Below the pieces are notes generated by a model. That model did no database searches and was not told where the DNA came from. It saw only the letters and a program-made list of their open reading frames with translations. The position numbers were made by a program, and so were the translations under genes. 64,000 bases of DNA from Adiantum capillus-veneris. Lineage: Eukaryota; Streptophyta; Polypodiopsida; Polypodiales; Pteridaceae. Location: contig CM043963.1 of assembly GCA_014529385.2 (NCBI GenBank), positions 63,849,469 to 63,913,468 on the forward strand, given 5' to 3'. The first letter of the stretch is position 1, and every line of letters begins with the position of its first letter. Of this stretch, positions 31,678 through 42,594 are shown one piece after another.

Positions 31678-33132
31678 GTGCAAAACGTTCTTTTGTTAAA
31701 GGGTGTTTAGAATATTGTATAGGGCATTGTTGTATGTCCTAGTTGTGAGGATGTAGGCAATGTTGAGGATGTTGCAGGTCTTGCTGCAAGGATTGCTACT
31801 ATTAGAGTTGTTTTGCCTACGGAAGAACAAGCTCGTTGGGATGTAAAGGATGCACAGGCTCATGCATTGATTGTGTTGTATATGATGCACCACGTTCTTT
31901 TGTCAAAGGGTGTCTAGAATATTGTACAGGGCATTGATGTACATGTTGGTTGTGAGGATGTAGGCAATGTTGAGGATGTTGCAGGTCTTGCTGCAAGGAT
32001 TTCTACTATTAGAGCTATTCTGTCTACGGAAGAACAAGCTCGTTGGGATGTAAAGGATGCGCAGGCTCATGCATTTATTGTGTTGTCTGTGAAGTGCAAC
32101 ATTGTTCCTCACATCCGTTCAACAAAATTTGCAAAACAGGCTTGGGATATTTTGGTTGGTCTTTATGCAAGTCGCAATGAGGCTAAAATTGCTTTGCTGC
32201 GTAAAGAGCTGGAGTCGAAGATTATGCATGAGGAAGATGATATGGACACTTTCCTTGATAGTGTCAAGGATATCAATGAGCAACTTATTTCTGCAGGTGA
32301 AGTCATTTTAGACAGTTCCCTTGTGCAGACTGCTCTTGATGCCTTACTAGATTCTTACTAGACTTTTGCTAGTACTTGGAGACTTATGACCCAAGGAAAT
32401 CCAGAAGTTGTCAAGTATGATGCATTATGCACATTGTTGTTGCCAGAGTCACTTTCCAGAAAAAATAGGACTAGACAACGTGCAGTTGAACAGGCTTTTA
32501 TTGCTTCTCAAAGAAAGGGTGGTAACAACAATGCAGCCACTTCTTATGGTTCTGGTGTGAGTGGCAAAACTTCTGTTCCTAATGCTTCTATTGGCAACAC
32601 TACGTCTGGCAATTCTGATGATAAGGGCAAAAGCAAGATGCGTTGCCATTATTGTAAAGCTAATGATCACTTGATCAAGTCATGTCCTAAGTTGAAGGCC
32701 AAAGAGGCTAAGAAGAAAGAGGGTCATTCCACTGCAAATGCTGGTTCCACTACAAATGCAGCCATTGTTGAGTCTTCTGTGAGAGGATACTGTGTTGCTG
32801 ATGTTGATGCAGAATGGGCTTTTAGCACAGAGTGCACTTACAATCCTGTTGTCCATGATGCATGCTTGTCAGTTGCTGCAGATTCACATGTGTGGTATTT
32901 CGAGAGTGGTGCTACAAAGCACATTACCTCAGATCGTGAATTGTTTACCTCTCTCGAGTTTGTCCCTCATGGGAATTTAGTCACTTGTGCCAACAATGCC
33001 TCTTATCCCGTTCAGGGAGTTGGAAAGATTGTGCTTACTGCTGCAAATGGCAGTTCCTTCACACTTGTTGATGCACTTTATGTCCCTGGGATCAAGAAGA
33101 ATCTCTTGTTTATGCTAGACTTGGACTTGTAG
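31678..33132 (+). pseudogene. Copia C gag (second part) and protease
   Basis: Resumes the gag cut at 22101. 31685-32098 holds two 207-bp copies of one gag segment (both with CEDVGNVEDVAGLAARI and TEEQARWDVKDAQAHA), the first with extra stops. 32080-32361 and 32386-33132 carry the rest of the UBN2-type gag, a zinc knuckle CHYCKANDHLIKSC (about 32643) and the protease site WYFESGATKHIT (about 32896), where copia proteases have DSG; the catalytic Asp is Glu. A frameshift near 33110 ends the frame. Stops at 31712, 32359 and 33130. Confidence 0.88.
31685..32098 (+). repeat. 207-bp tandem duplication in copia C gag
   Basis: ACGTTCTTTTGT starts at 31685 and 31892; the period of 207 is 69 codons, so it keeps frame. 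The first copy is more decayed than the second. Confidence 0.9.
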
Positions 33133-33140
33133 TCAAATTT

Positions 33141-34231
33141 GTGGATGACAGATGTACAATTCATGATCTCAGTTTTGGTGATGAAATTGTTGCATCTGGC
33201 CTTTTGTGCCGTGGGCTGTATAAGCTCACTTTGTATGACAAGTGTGGACAAACTTTTGCAAATGCTGTTGTAGATTCAAGCGCTATTTCAGATGCAAAAC
33301 TTTGGCATGCACATTTTGGTCATCTGAATTTTGCCAGTTTGCTGCGTTTGCAAAAATCTGATATGGTTGCTTCTTTGCCGCCTCTTGAAGCACCTATGAA
33401 ACATGTTTGTGAAGGTTGTATTTTGGGTAAGATGCAGCGTTCTAAGTTTCCAAAGGATGGTTCAGTTCGGGCCACATGCAGGTTGCAGCTTCTACATACT
33501 GATATTTGTGGGCCCATGCAAACTCTGTCCTTGGGAAATTACCTTTACTTTGTGACTTTCATTGATGATTACTCCAGGCATGCATGGGTATTTCCGCTTA
33601 AAGCGAAATCCAAAGTTTTTATGTGCTTCAAACAATTTCTGGCTATGGCTGAAAATGTGTCGAAATGTACTATGGGCACCTTCCGTTCCGATCGAGGGGG
33701 AGAGTATATGTCTCATGAATTCAATGCATTTCTGGCTAGTCGTGGGATAAAACACCAATGTACAGTGCCTTATACACCTCAACAAAATGGTGTTGCTGAG
33801 AGGAGAAAAACAGGTCACTTACAAAAATGGCACGATGTATGGTCAAAAGTCAAGCTTTGCCACATTCTTTTTGGCTTGAGGCCATCATGTGTGCCACTTA
33901 TGTACTAAATAGGTGTCCTACAAAAGCTTTGTAGTCTATTACTCCATATGAAGCATGGCATGATAGAAAGCCTTCTATTGAGTACATGCGTGTTTTTGGC
34001 TGTTTGGCATATGCTTTGGTGCCACAAACACAGCGCAGAAAATTGGATGATAAGGCTGTCAAATGTATTTTTGTTGGTTATAGCACTGAAAGCAAAGGTT
34101 ATAGGTTGTATCAGCCGCAAACAAAACGTATTCTGGTTCCACGGGATGTAGCATTTGTGGAAGATTCTGTTCAGCCCTTGCTGTCATGTACTAGAGACAA
34201 TAATGTAAGCTCATAGGACATTTATGACACT
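33141..34231 (+). pseudogene. Copia C integrase
   Basis: GAG_pre-integrase zinc finger (LWHAHFGHL, then CEGCILGK) followed by the rve core: DICGPM, FIDDYSRHAW, the second Asp in FRSDRGGEYMS, and Glu in QQNGVAERR. The open frame runs 33141-33908, then shifts; 33950-34216 continues with the C-terminal part (YMRVFGCLAYALVPQ and CIFVGYSTESKGYRLY, both typical of plant copia integrase ends). A frameshift after AERR and a stop near 33930 disable it. Confidence 0.9.
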
Positions 34232-35593
34232 TTGTTGCCTCTTTTCAGTGGTGGAAGTTCGAATGTAAATTCCAATGAGGCAAATGTACAGCCTATGGGG
34301 GTTTTTGAAAATGGTACAGATCAGCCTATTACTGATGCAGATGTACATGATGTACTTGATGAGGAAAGGGCTGAAAATGAGCAGGCTAGAGGTATGCCAA
34401 AATGGCTGCACACTTTGCGTGACAGTAAGTTGGATGCACCTTTGTCTAGTCGTACTCGTTCAGGCTCTCGCCATGCATCTTATGCATCAGATTGTTATGC
34501 TTTGGATGTGTCTAGCTTACACGATGTTGAGGAGCCTCTGTCTTTTGATGAAGCACATAATTCAAAAAATTGGATGGCTGCCATGCAATCAGAACATGAT
34601 GCACTTATACAAAATGACACATGGACTTTATGTGATTTGCCTCCTAGAAAAAAGGCCATTGGTACGAAGTGGGTTTACAAGTTGAAACGCAAGCTGGATG
34701 GTGAGATTGATCACCATAAGGCTCAATTTGTTGCAAAGGGTTATGCACAGCAAAAAGGCATAGATTATGGAGAGACTTTTTCTCCCACTTGTCGTATGAC
34801 TACTGTGCGTTTTCTATGTGCATTGGCAGCTCATTTTGGTTGGGATGTACATCAATCAGACATTGTTACTGCTTTCTTGAATGGTGACATATTTGAGGAA
34901 GTTTATGTAACGCAGGCTCGCGGTTTTGTCATAAAAGGACAAGAAGACAAAGTGTGTAGATGTAAGAAGGCTTTGTATGGGTTGAAGCAATCTCCTCGTG
35001 CTTGGTATGAAAAAGCTGACACTCATTTGGTCAAACGAAGCTTTCGTAACAGTCCAACAGAAAGCACATTGTATGTAAAGCGTGAGGGTGATGTACTTCT
35101 CATTGTGGTTCTTTATGTAGATGATTTGTTGATCATTGGACCAAATGAGAGACATATTGCTGAATTTAAGGCTGATTTGAATGCTACTTTCAAGATGAAA
35201 GATTTGGGGCTGTTGCATCATTACTTGGGTATACAGTTTAAGCAGTGTGATGGTGGTATTGCCTTGTATCAAAAAAGTTACATAGAGACATTGCTATGTA
35301 AATTTGGACTTGAGGATTGCAAACCTATTGCCAATCCCATGGAAACAGGTTTGAAGTTGAGTCTACATGATGTTGGCGATCCTGCTGATGTCACTCTTTA
35401 TCAAACTGCTGTTGGTTGCCTCATTTATGTATGCAACATGAGGCCGGGTATTCAATTTGCAGTCTCACAGGTCAATAGATTTATGCATAGCCCAAGGTCT
35501 AAGCATTGGCAGGTTGTCAAGAGGGTTTTCTGCTACCTTAGTGGCACTTTACATCTTGGCTTGTTTTATCCCAAGGGGGATCATTGCCGCTAG
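34232..35593 (+). CDS. Copia C reverse transcriptase (453 codons, open segment)
   Basis: A long open part of the polyprotein. After an acidic linker come plant copia RT_2 landmarks: NWMAAMQSEHDALIQNDTW, IGTKWVYKLKRK, VHQSDIVTAFLNGDIFEEVY, ALYGLKQSPRAWYEK and the catalytic VVLYVDDLLI (about 35105). The thumb region continues to QVNRFMHSP and YLSGTLHLGL. The frame ends at a TAG at 35591, where RNase H should follow without a break. All catalytic residues seen are intact, but upstream breaks mean it cannot be made from this copy as the normal polyprotein. Confidence 0.92.
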   Translation: MLPLFSGGSSNVNSNEANVQPMGVFENGTDQPITDADVHDVLDEERAENEQARGMPKWLHTLRDSKLDAPLSSRTRSGSRHASYASDCYALDVSSLHDVEEPLSFDEAHNSKNWMAAMQSEHDALIQNDTWTLCDLPPRKKAIGTKWVYKLKRKLDGEIDHHKAQFVAKGYAQQKGIDYGETFSPTCRMTTVRFLCALAAHFGWDVHQSDIVTAFLNGDIFEEVYVTQARGFVIKGQEDKVCRCKKALYGLKQSPRAWYEKADTHLVKRSFRNSPTESTLYVKREGDVLLIVVLYVDDLLIIGPNERHIAEFKADLNATFKMKDLGLLHHYLGIQFKQCDGGIALYQKSYIETLLCKFGLEDCKPIANPMETGLKLSLHDVGDPADVTLYQTAVGCLIYVCNMRPGIQFAVSQVNRFMHSPRSKHWQVVKRVFCYLSGTLHLGLFYPKGDHCR

Positions 35594-36069
35594 ACTTACA
35601 TGCTTTTTCGGACTCAGATTGGGCTGGTTGTTTTGACACGCGAGTGTCCACAAGTGGTTTTTGCTTCATGATTGGCACTTCATGTATATCATGGTTGAGC
35701 AAGAAGCAACCTACTATGGCCACTTCGAGTTGTGAGGCTGAGTACAGGGCAGTCTTCACAGCTACGGTTGAGTGTGTATGGCATAGACACCTTATTGCTG
35801 ATTTGGGTGTTGGACAAGACATTGCCAATGCTATCTACACTGGCAGTCAGAGCGCATTGGCAATTGCGAGGAACCCAGTTTTTGATGCTTGCAAAAAGTA
35901 CATTGAGGTGCATTACCACTATGTCAGGGAGAGGCTCTCAGCAGGAGAGATCATCTTGGCTTATGCACCAACATAGGACAACCTTGCAGATCTTTTCACA
36001 AAGGCATTGTCTCACGAGAATCTTGAAGCTTTCCGTGAAGCTTTGGGCTTACTCCCCTTTGTGGACTGA
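35584..36069 (+). pseudogene. Copia C RNase H
   Basis: Contains FSDSDWAGC (first Asp), SSCEAEYRAV (Glu) and KKYIEVHYHYVRERL. The third catalytic position reads YTGSQSAL where copia elements have Asp, and the sister copy at 18270 has YTDCQRAL, so the residue is mutated to Gly. A TAG at 35974 interrupts the terminal segment DNLADLFTKAL, which follows in the same frame up to FVD at 36069. Confidence 0.9.
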
Positions 36070-36144
36070 TCATGCCCTTAGGGCATGGCACTTCCCTTTA
36101 CTCATGTGCCATCTCTCGTTCACCGCATCACTCCAGGGGGGATT

Positions 36145-36372
36145 TGTTACCATATACATGTGGTAGTGATGTGTGTGAACACACTAGGACCACCGGGGCA
36201 TTTTTTTCCCTCTTTAGGAGGTTTTTCCCCCCGATCATTGTATATACACCCATCACTCTAGGGCTATCTATCTTTCCATTGCACACTAAGTAACACACTC
36301 TCTATTGTGTGCCTTGAGCTTCCTTTGTCCTCTCCAAGCTGTGTGCATTTCTCTGCAACCCTAATTCCAACA
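36145..36372 (+). repeat. 3' LTR of copia C (228 bp)
   Basis: TGTTACCATATACATG to TCCAACA, preceded by CCAGGGGGGATT. Possible TATA box TATATACA at 36241-36248, absent from the 5' LTR. Confidence 0.92.
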
Positions 36373-37490
36373 GTCCTTAACATTCCAGGTTTACTATCTC
36401 TTGATACTTCCATCCCTGCATCTTCGTAGAATAATTGTATATCTCGTGGGTAGATCTCATGGTCCATGTTGATTTCTTGAATTGGTGCAAAGTGAAAAGT
36501 GGCATTTCCATCTTTGAGTTCCTAATGGTTTCTCACAAGGATTGCAGCTACGACTTGTCCACTTCAGGAACAAGATGTATCTTTTGAGACTTGGTCTCTG
36601 CCTCAATGCTCATCCATTATGTTTGTCACTACTGTCACATCTAATGGTGTTTCCTTTCTAGGTTTAGCTGGTTCACCAGTTTTGTTTTCATTTTGGGAGC
36701 TTTCATCCTCTTTCTCAGGTATCAACACTACTTGCTAAGGAATGTTCAATACTTTTGGTTGCTTAGAGCTTGGGCTATCTCTATAAGCCGTCTTCACATT
36801 TCCAACTATTTTGTTTCAAATTTTGGGTACGGATATGTCAACCGTCTTTGTTTTAATGTTTGGTTTCTTTTCAATCTCACCTCGTAGGCTTGTATCATGC
36901 CATTCAAGTGCTCATTCACTTTTTCTACTAAGAATGAACCACCCGATACAATTTTTGACACTTTCTCTCATGGAATTATTATTTGTTTCCTTGCTCCCAC
37001 TTGATTTGTTCCCTTGTTTGGTGTAGTTATGTCTCTAAGACTGTCTTTTCCCTTAGCCTCTTCACTTCCATTTTATCTCCTTTTGCTTTCCAAAATTTTC
37101 CTTGGGTCCTTACCGTTAAGATTTTAAACTAAATTTTTTGTTGCTTCCCGAGCTTGAGCTGTTGTCACTCCATTGACAAGAACTGTTGGCTCTAACCCAA
37201 ATCTGCTCGAACAAGGCAGAACCCAAATGGCATTCACAGTCGCTTTTCCCTTGATGTTAAGGTCTTTGCACAATGTTGGATCAGGTGTTCTTTTTCACAA
37301 CCTTCATAAAATTTCCATACCAAAAATAAGGTAGTCATACTAGATAATCTTTGGTTTTTGAAACAAGAGATTAATTTCCTTGAGGCTCTCATAGAATATT
37401 CATGTTATCCCATGAATTATTTGCTTGATAGGGAGTTCATGGCTATTTGTTATAGGTGAAAATCATCATTGGTAGTGTATACACCTTGTG
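36373..37490 (-). pseudogene. Element T' gag segment (Tat-like), right part
   Basis: Minus-strand continuation of T' across the copia insertion. Near 37250-37310 it reads FYEGCEKEHLIQHCAKTL, a degraded nucleocapsid zinc knuckle; downstream (lower coordinates) are gag-protease linker residues such as MDHEIYPRDIQLFYEDAG at 36410-36467. Many stops. Identification rests on the zinc-knuckle relic and on collinearity with the protease piece at 20776-21546. Confidence 0.55.
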
Positions 37491-37499
37491 AAAATAACC

Positions 37500-39332
37500 A
37501 TTGATATATAGTGCTACCAACACAAATTTCCCATTGTAGATTAAAAGAAAAAAAAGAACTACAAAATCATCTCAGGATGACCTTTCATGAGATAGAAAAA
37601 TTTGATTCAAGACTAGGGGAATGGTTATCTATACTTGAAATAAGTCGGATCAATTACATGTGTAAACCTGAAAGATTACTCTTACAAGGATGTCTTAAAA
37701 GTACCAATCCGGGAGCTTGACTTAGAAATATCGACCGAGACTAAACTATCATCATGGTTGAAGAAAGATACTCCTATCTGGATGTATGTTCCCTCAAAGA
37801 ATGATAGAGAAGATTTTATTTTGGATTGGGATGTAAACAATGTTGATTACATGCCATAATCTTTTTTTGAATATTTGCTTGAGCCATTTGAGTGGACTCA
37901 AATTTTGGCTTCCATGGACGCATGTGTCACTGAGTCCACACCTACCCTTTTCTATGATGAAGGAGGCTATGACATTATTTCAATTTAAATGGTAAGTATT
38001 GTGCCATGGGATGGCTACCAAGTTTTCTCCAATCACTATTATGACGCTATGATGATCTAGAAGAGGAAACTCTTACCATAGAGAAATCCGGCTCATAAAA
38101 AGAAGTAGGTTGGAGAAAAAATATTGTTTGCAGGGAGGGGACAAGAAGTTTTTTAAATTTTTCAATTACCATCAAATATGACAACAAAGATGCCAAAAAA
38201 AAGAGAATAAATAGAGAAGAAACCAAAACATGCCTAAAATAGAGAGCAAGACCCAATTTTTGATGATATTCCACATAAAGGATTGTACCAAAGATAAAAT
38301 CAATGGCAGATACCCCATCACTGAAAAGAAAAAGAATATGAAATGACAAACCAAAACAAAATGGAAACCACAAAAAACAGACAAACAAAAGAAAAAGAAC
38401 TTTCAATGACAAGGACGGAGCGGATAGCTAAATACAAGGAGTTGAAAAGAGCCTTGAAAGAGGTATGGACCACTAAAATGGAATCTAATAGCGAAAGATA
38501 AGGGGCTATTAGTGTTCTATGGCACTACAAAGTGTATACCCTGCAAGACCAAAGGATCATTGTAGAGCAACCCATGAGACAACCTAGGGAATTGGGAAAA
38601 TCCTACGAAGGTCCAAAAAAATCTGAAAAGATAGACCTAGGAGGTCCTGGGGAAGAATCAAAATCAGCTTACATCGCAACAGATTTGTCTCTAGAAGAGG
38701 GGAAATCCTCTTTAGAAATTTAAAGGAATATAGGGATGCTTTTGGAATGGTCTTATAAAGATCTCAAAAGAGTAGGTCCTATGCAAGATGATACAACACC
38801 CAAGCAGACAAAGACCTTATACCTATAATGAGACATTTTCCAAAATGATCAAGGAGGAGATAGAAAAAATTGAGGAACTGGAATTCATTTATGAAATTGA
38901 ACACACTACATGGGTTTCACCAATTTTAGTGGTACCAAAGAAAATGAAAAACTAAGAATGTGTGTGAACTGACGAAGGTGAATGCTGCAACTGTACAAGA
39001 TAACTACCCTCTTCCTATCATTGAGCATGTTTTTGGAGAGAGTGACTAAAAAAGAAGCTTACAACTTCTTGGATGGATTCTTTGGTTATAATCAGCTAGC
39101 CATTGATCCTAAAGATCAACATAAAAGGGCTTTTGCCATGGAATGGAAAATATTTTCTTACAGAGTCATACCGTTTGGATTGACAAATATGCCAGTACCA
39201 TTCCAAAGGCTAATGAGCAATACATTCAAAGAGTACTTGAGAAAATTCTCTCAAGTTCACATGGATGATCTTTGTGTGCATTCATCCAAAAGGGAAGACC
39301 ATTTTGAGCACCTCAAGTGTGTTCTTGAGAAA
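37500..39332 (+). pseudogene. Element T (Tat-like): protease-RT spacer and reverse transcriptase
   Basis: Plus strand, collinear with G at 63420-61720. 37860-37990 reads EYLLEPFEWTQILASMDACV and DEGGYDIIS, matching G. 38402-38723 matches the charged spacer (YKELKRALKEVW, YEGPKKSEKIDLGGPGEE, KSAYIATDL). 38860-39332 is RT: TTWVSPILVVPKK, EAYNFLDGFFGYNQLAI, IPFGLTNMPVPFQRLM and VHMDDLCVHSSK, the catalytic YMDD being HMDD. Several frameshifts. It ends where D2 was inserted. Confidence 0.85.
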
Positions 39333-41402
39333 TGTTCTTGAATGGAATATGGCTAATAACATTGATTGTAGCGGAATTAAAGTAACAATAGTGAGCATTT
39401 CCTTAAGAGGATTCTTAATGAACATAAGGAGAGTACTTGATTGAAGGTAGGAAAATAAACATAATACCAGGTGAGCTTGGCACGAACAATACTTGCAAAA
39501 GAGAGAGAGAATTAGAGATATTGACAACAATTGAGGACTGAATTTACTTGGAGCCGGTCCCCCCTCCAAAAGGCTGTTGTATTATAGATTCTCCCATGAA
39601 GAGAGACTTGGTACAATACATTCTTTGTGTTCCTTGAGACCTTGTTGATGCTATGAAGATGGTAAGATTCATGTACCAATATTACTCCACTAATTAACTT
39701 GCAAATAACATGAACTTGTCCCCAACCTCAATCCCAAAACCTCAAACACCTTCAAAGGTGGAGAGAGTTAGCAGGGAGTGAGGAAAGGAAAGAGGAAGAA
39801 GATTTAGCATAAGAGACATAAGTTCTTTCCTCACCATAGATTACTCTTGTAGCTTAGCTTACTAAGCATAGTAATATAGATGGTATAGAAGATGAGCATG
39901 CCATTGAAGCTTGACTCTTGGTTGGATTTGCATTCCATCGCTAAGAGGTGTTGGTGAAGGCTCTTCACTTCTTGAGCTTGGAGAAGGAGATGAAGTTCTT
40001 GCTCAACACATGAGAGAGTGTGTGATTGTGTGGGAGAATGTGCAAAAAGGAGGGCTCCCCCTTGTCTAGGTCGACCTCTCTCTCTCTCTCTCTCTTTACT
40101 CTAGCTTGCACCCTATTGGTCCATGCTAGGCATGGAAAATCACAAGCTATGGTCATATCAAGCAGTAGAGGTAGGATTTTGACAAGTTTCCTTCTTCCCC
40201 CCTTTGAGAGAGAGAGAGAGAGTGCTTAATTAATTATTTAAATGCATCTAAATTCTCATTGGACCTTCCTTCAGTCACACTATGAGGGCAACATGGCTAG
40301 GGGCTTGACATGTGTCCCTTATGCCTCTTGAGTCTTGGGCTTGCCTTGAGTGTGCGCGTGTGTGTTCTCTCTCATCCCCTACTCTTAGGGACCACCCCCT
40401 CCTATGTAGGAGTCATATTTGACTTGAACACTACAAGCACCTTGGTCATCAAGCACCTCAAGCACCTTAGTCATGAAGCACCTAAGTGCTATCCTAAGGT
40501 TTTTGGATGTTTCAGATGTATTCGTGGGCTTTAAAATGCTATATCTTAATCCTAGGGCCTCATGAGGTTAGAACCAAGCGAATAGCAGTCCCAGAGACCC
40601 CTCAAGGATCTCTATTCGCTTGGTTCTGACTCCTTCATAGTCTTAAATAGTACATATCAATCGCTATCAAGTACGATGCGTTCGAATTTTCATTGCGAGT
40701 ACTTCATAAAGAGGTGATTGATGCTTGTGCGAGATGCATAGGTACAAGTACTTCACTTTATAAGATAGCAACATCGGGTCATAAAAAGGTGTTCGGTGCT
40801 TGTGCAAGATGTCACTATCAAGCGTCTTACTTTTCAGATAATAGTGACAATTTCACCAAAATGATTTTCATAGACATTTTCAAAATGAGAAAAAAGGCTT
40901 TTTCTATGTAACGTTAGCCTTCTTCCTATTGGCTAAGGAGCATTCTCTCACTAGAGCTAAAAGGCCCAAAAATGAGTCCATTTCTTTTCTAATGGCACGA
41001 GAAGCACCACAATCCCCTTAGTCAGCTAAATGACCTAAAGAAACTCAAGCACCTTAGTTAGCTCAAGCACCTCAAGAACATGACTAGCTTGCCTAAGGTC
41101 TAAGGTCTAAAGTACCTAAAGATCCTAGGTCTGAGGACTTTTAGCACTAACCTTTGGAGGTATTTAATGAAGCTAACCCTAAGGTATTTTAAGATCCATT
41201 AACTGCTTATTTCTCTTCGATAGACCATCTCCATTTTGGACCCTCAATGAGATGTAGCCTTCTCTCCCTTTGATCCCGGTGCTGAGATAGGTCTAAAAGC
41301 ACATATCTATATTCTAACCCTTGTTCCCATTTATTTTCCCACATTAAATCAGTTCAATATGATAAAATCATTTGGGATAGGTAGATATTAGATTTTATGA
41401 CA
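39333..41402 (-). repeat. Element D2 3' LTR (about 2,070 bp)
   Basis: Reverse complement begins TGTCATAAAATCTAATATC and ends CAAGAACA, aligning with 42595-44184 of D at both ends (for example GGAGGGGGGACCGGCTCCA near 39550). About 40500-40920 is extra relative to D and holds a strong hairpin and an 85-bp imperfect repeat (TCATAAA-AGGTG at 40704 and 40789). Confidence 0.85.
40567..40630. repeat. 64-bp inverted-repeat hairpin in D2 LTR
   Basis: Arms GTTAGAACCAAGCGAATAG and its complement CTATTCGCTTGGTTCTGAC pair at 18 of 19 positions around a 26-nt loop, which itself contains AGAGA and TCTCT. Not present in the D LTR. Confidence 0.92.
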
Positions 41403-41441
41403 TTACCTCTCTCTTAAAACTAGATATTAGATTTTATGACA
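41403..41441 (-). repeat. 39-bp duplication of polypurine tract plus LTR start in D2
   Basis: On the minus strand the AAGAGAGAGGTAA tract and the LTR start TGTCATAAAATCTAATATC occur twice in succession, so the LTR has two possible starts, at 41441 and 41402. Confidence 0.85.
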
Positions 41442-41942
41442 TTACCTCTCTCTTGAAACTAGTCATCCTCAACTATGAGGTAGAGAAGGTAAAACCTTAG
41501 TCATTATTCTATGTTTCTTAGTGGGTAGAGGATCCTTTTTACCCTATAAAATCATTCTATAATGAATGACTATTCTATTTGGTTCTTGAGAGACTTAGCT
41601 ATTGCAAGCATGTCTGCTCTTTAGTCCATATCATACTCCCAAAGTAGAGTGACAAAGTCTACTTGGTGTTTGGGAGACGACATCATCACAAACATGATTA
41701 TAAGCATGCATACTACTTAAATTTTTGCACAATAAAAAGAGAACTAGTCTTATAAGACAAAAAACTTGTGTATTTAAAAAGAATTTACATTTGCTTACTC
41801 TATTGTAGCATTGTAAGCATTGACAAGGTTCATACTATCCTTAAGCTGTGTTCCTTGCATTCATTTAGCATCTTCAAAAGGATAATTTTTTGAGCTTAAT
41901 AAGATACCTTTGGATAATGTTACAATGTCTTAGTACCTTGTC

Positions 41943-42407
41943 TTAATGTCGAAGGATGGATTTGGGCTCGAGCAACTCTTCTTGATCTTCGATCTCGAGC
42001 GGATCCTCAATTATTGGTTCTCTTGGTGGCTTTGCTTTGTAAGGCTTAAGAAAGCTCACATGAAAAGCATTGTGTATGAGCCAATGATTGGGAAACTTTA
42101 GTTGATAGTCCATCTTGTTGATTGGTTCTAGGATTTGAAAAGGACCATAATACCTTTTTTCTAGCTTACCATAATACTTTTGGTGGCCCATAGGAGTTTT
42201 GCCCGTGGTTTGCCTCAATCAAGCCTTGGGAAACTTGATTAGGATGCAATCAATTTTTTTGAAAGTTAAGGCCCTTTTGTGATTGTTAGTAGCAACTTTC
42301 TACCTTTGACATGAGATGAATAGAGCCTTATTAATAATTTGAAAAGATTCTTGCAGGTATCCCCTATACTCATATGCAGTAACGAAAAATCTTCACATGT
42401 ACCTTAA
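41943..42407 (-). pseudogene. Element D2 pol C terminus
   Basis: Minus-strand translation aligns with the end of the D polyprotein: YLQESFQIINKALFIS, then KKIDCILIKFPKA, a stop, LRQTTGKTPMGHQKYYGKLE, RRYYGPFQILEPINK-like and HNAFHVSFLKPYKAKPP, ending ILRH. This is the integrase C-terminal GPY/F region leading into the chromodomain, which is truncated at a stop. The stop inside the KFPKA-LRQ junction and one Gln-to-stop near 42290 disable it. It gives a useful outgroup for locating the frameshift in D. Confidence 0.88.
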
Positions 42408-42411
42408 GTAG

Positions 42412-42594
42412 TGTTAGCGGGTCGCCGTGACGGACGTCTGTATCATAGCTCTTTTGTACTAACAGAATGTCAATATGCAAGGAAGCGACTCGGGATGGGG
42501 CACGGAGACTTAATGAGAGTGTCAATCTCACCAAAGTCAACTCAAGGGCTACTCGTTCTACGACAAAAGAAAATCAACCACTTCCTAGTGAGAC
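42412..42594 (-). repeat. Element F 3' LTR, 3' end portion
   Basis: On the minus strand it ends GACGTCCGTCACGGCGACCC then GCTAACA at 42412, closely resembling the LTR end of E (GACGTCGGTCGCGGCGTACC, GTCCAACA). It joins 51490-52202 once D and one copy of its GAGAC duplication are removed, giving an LTR of about 890 bp. Probable target duplication base group AGTAG at 42407-42411. Confidence 0.7.

Larger units (their letters stand above)
21547..36372 (+). mobile_element. Copia element C, interrupted by element E
   Basis: Both LTRs, primer-binding site, gag, protease, integrase, RT, RNase H and polypurine tract are present in copia order (integrase before RT). Flanks are ATCCT on the left and GTCCT on the right, a target duplication with one mismatch. 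The element sits inside T'. E entered its gag 30 codons after the start. Without E it is about 5.25 kb, a normal copia length. Confidence 0.93.
39333..42411 (-). mobile_element. Element D2: chromovirus related to D, cut by F
   Basis: Minus strand. Its 3' LTR (39333-41402) matches the LTR of D along most of its length but is about 480 bp longer; the internal region 41442-42407 contains the end of pol with chromodomain region. At 42408-42411 it is interrupted by the LTR of F. Left flank AGAAA. The rest of D2 should lie beyond the right edge of the window if F and its contents are intact. Confidence 0.85.
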
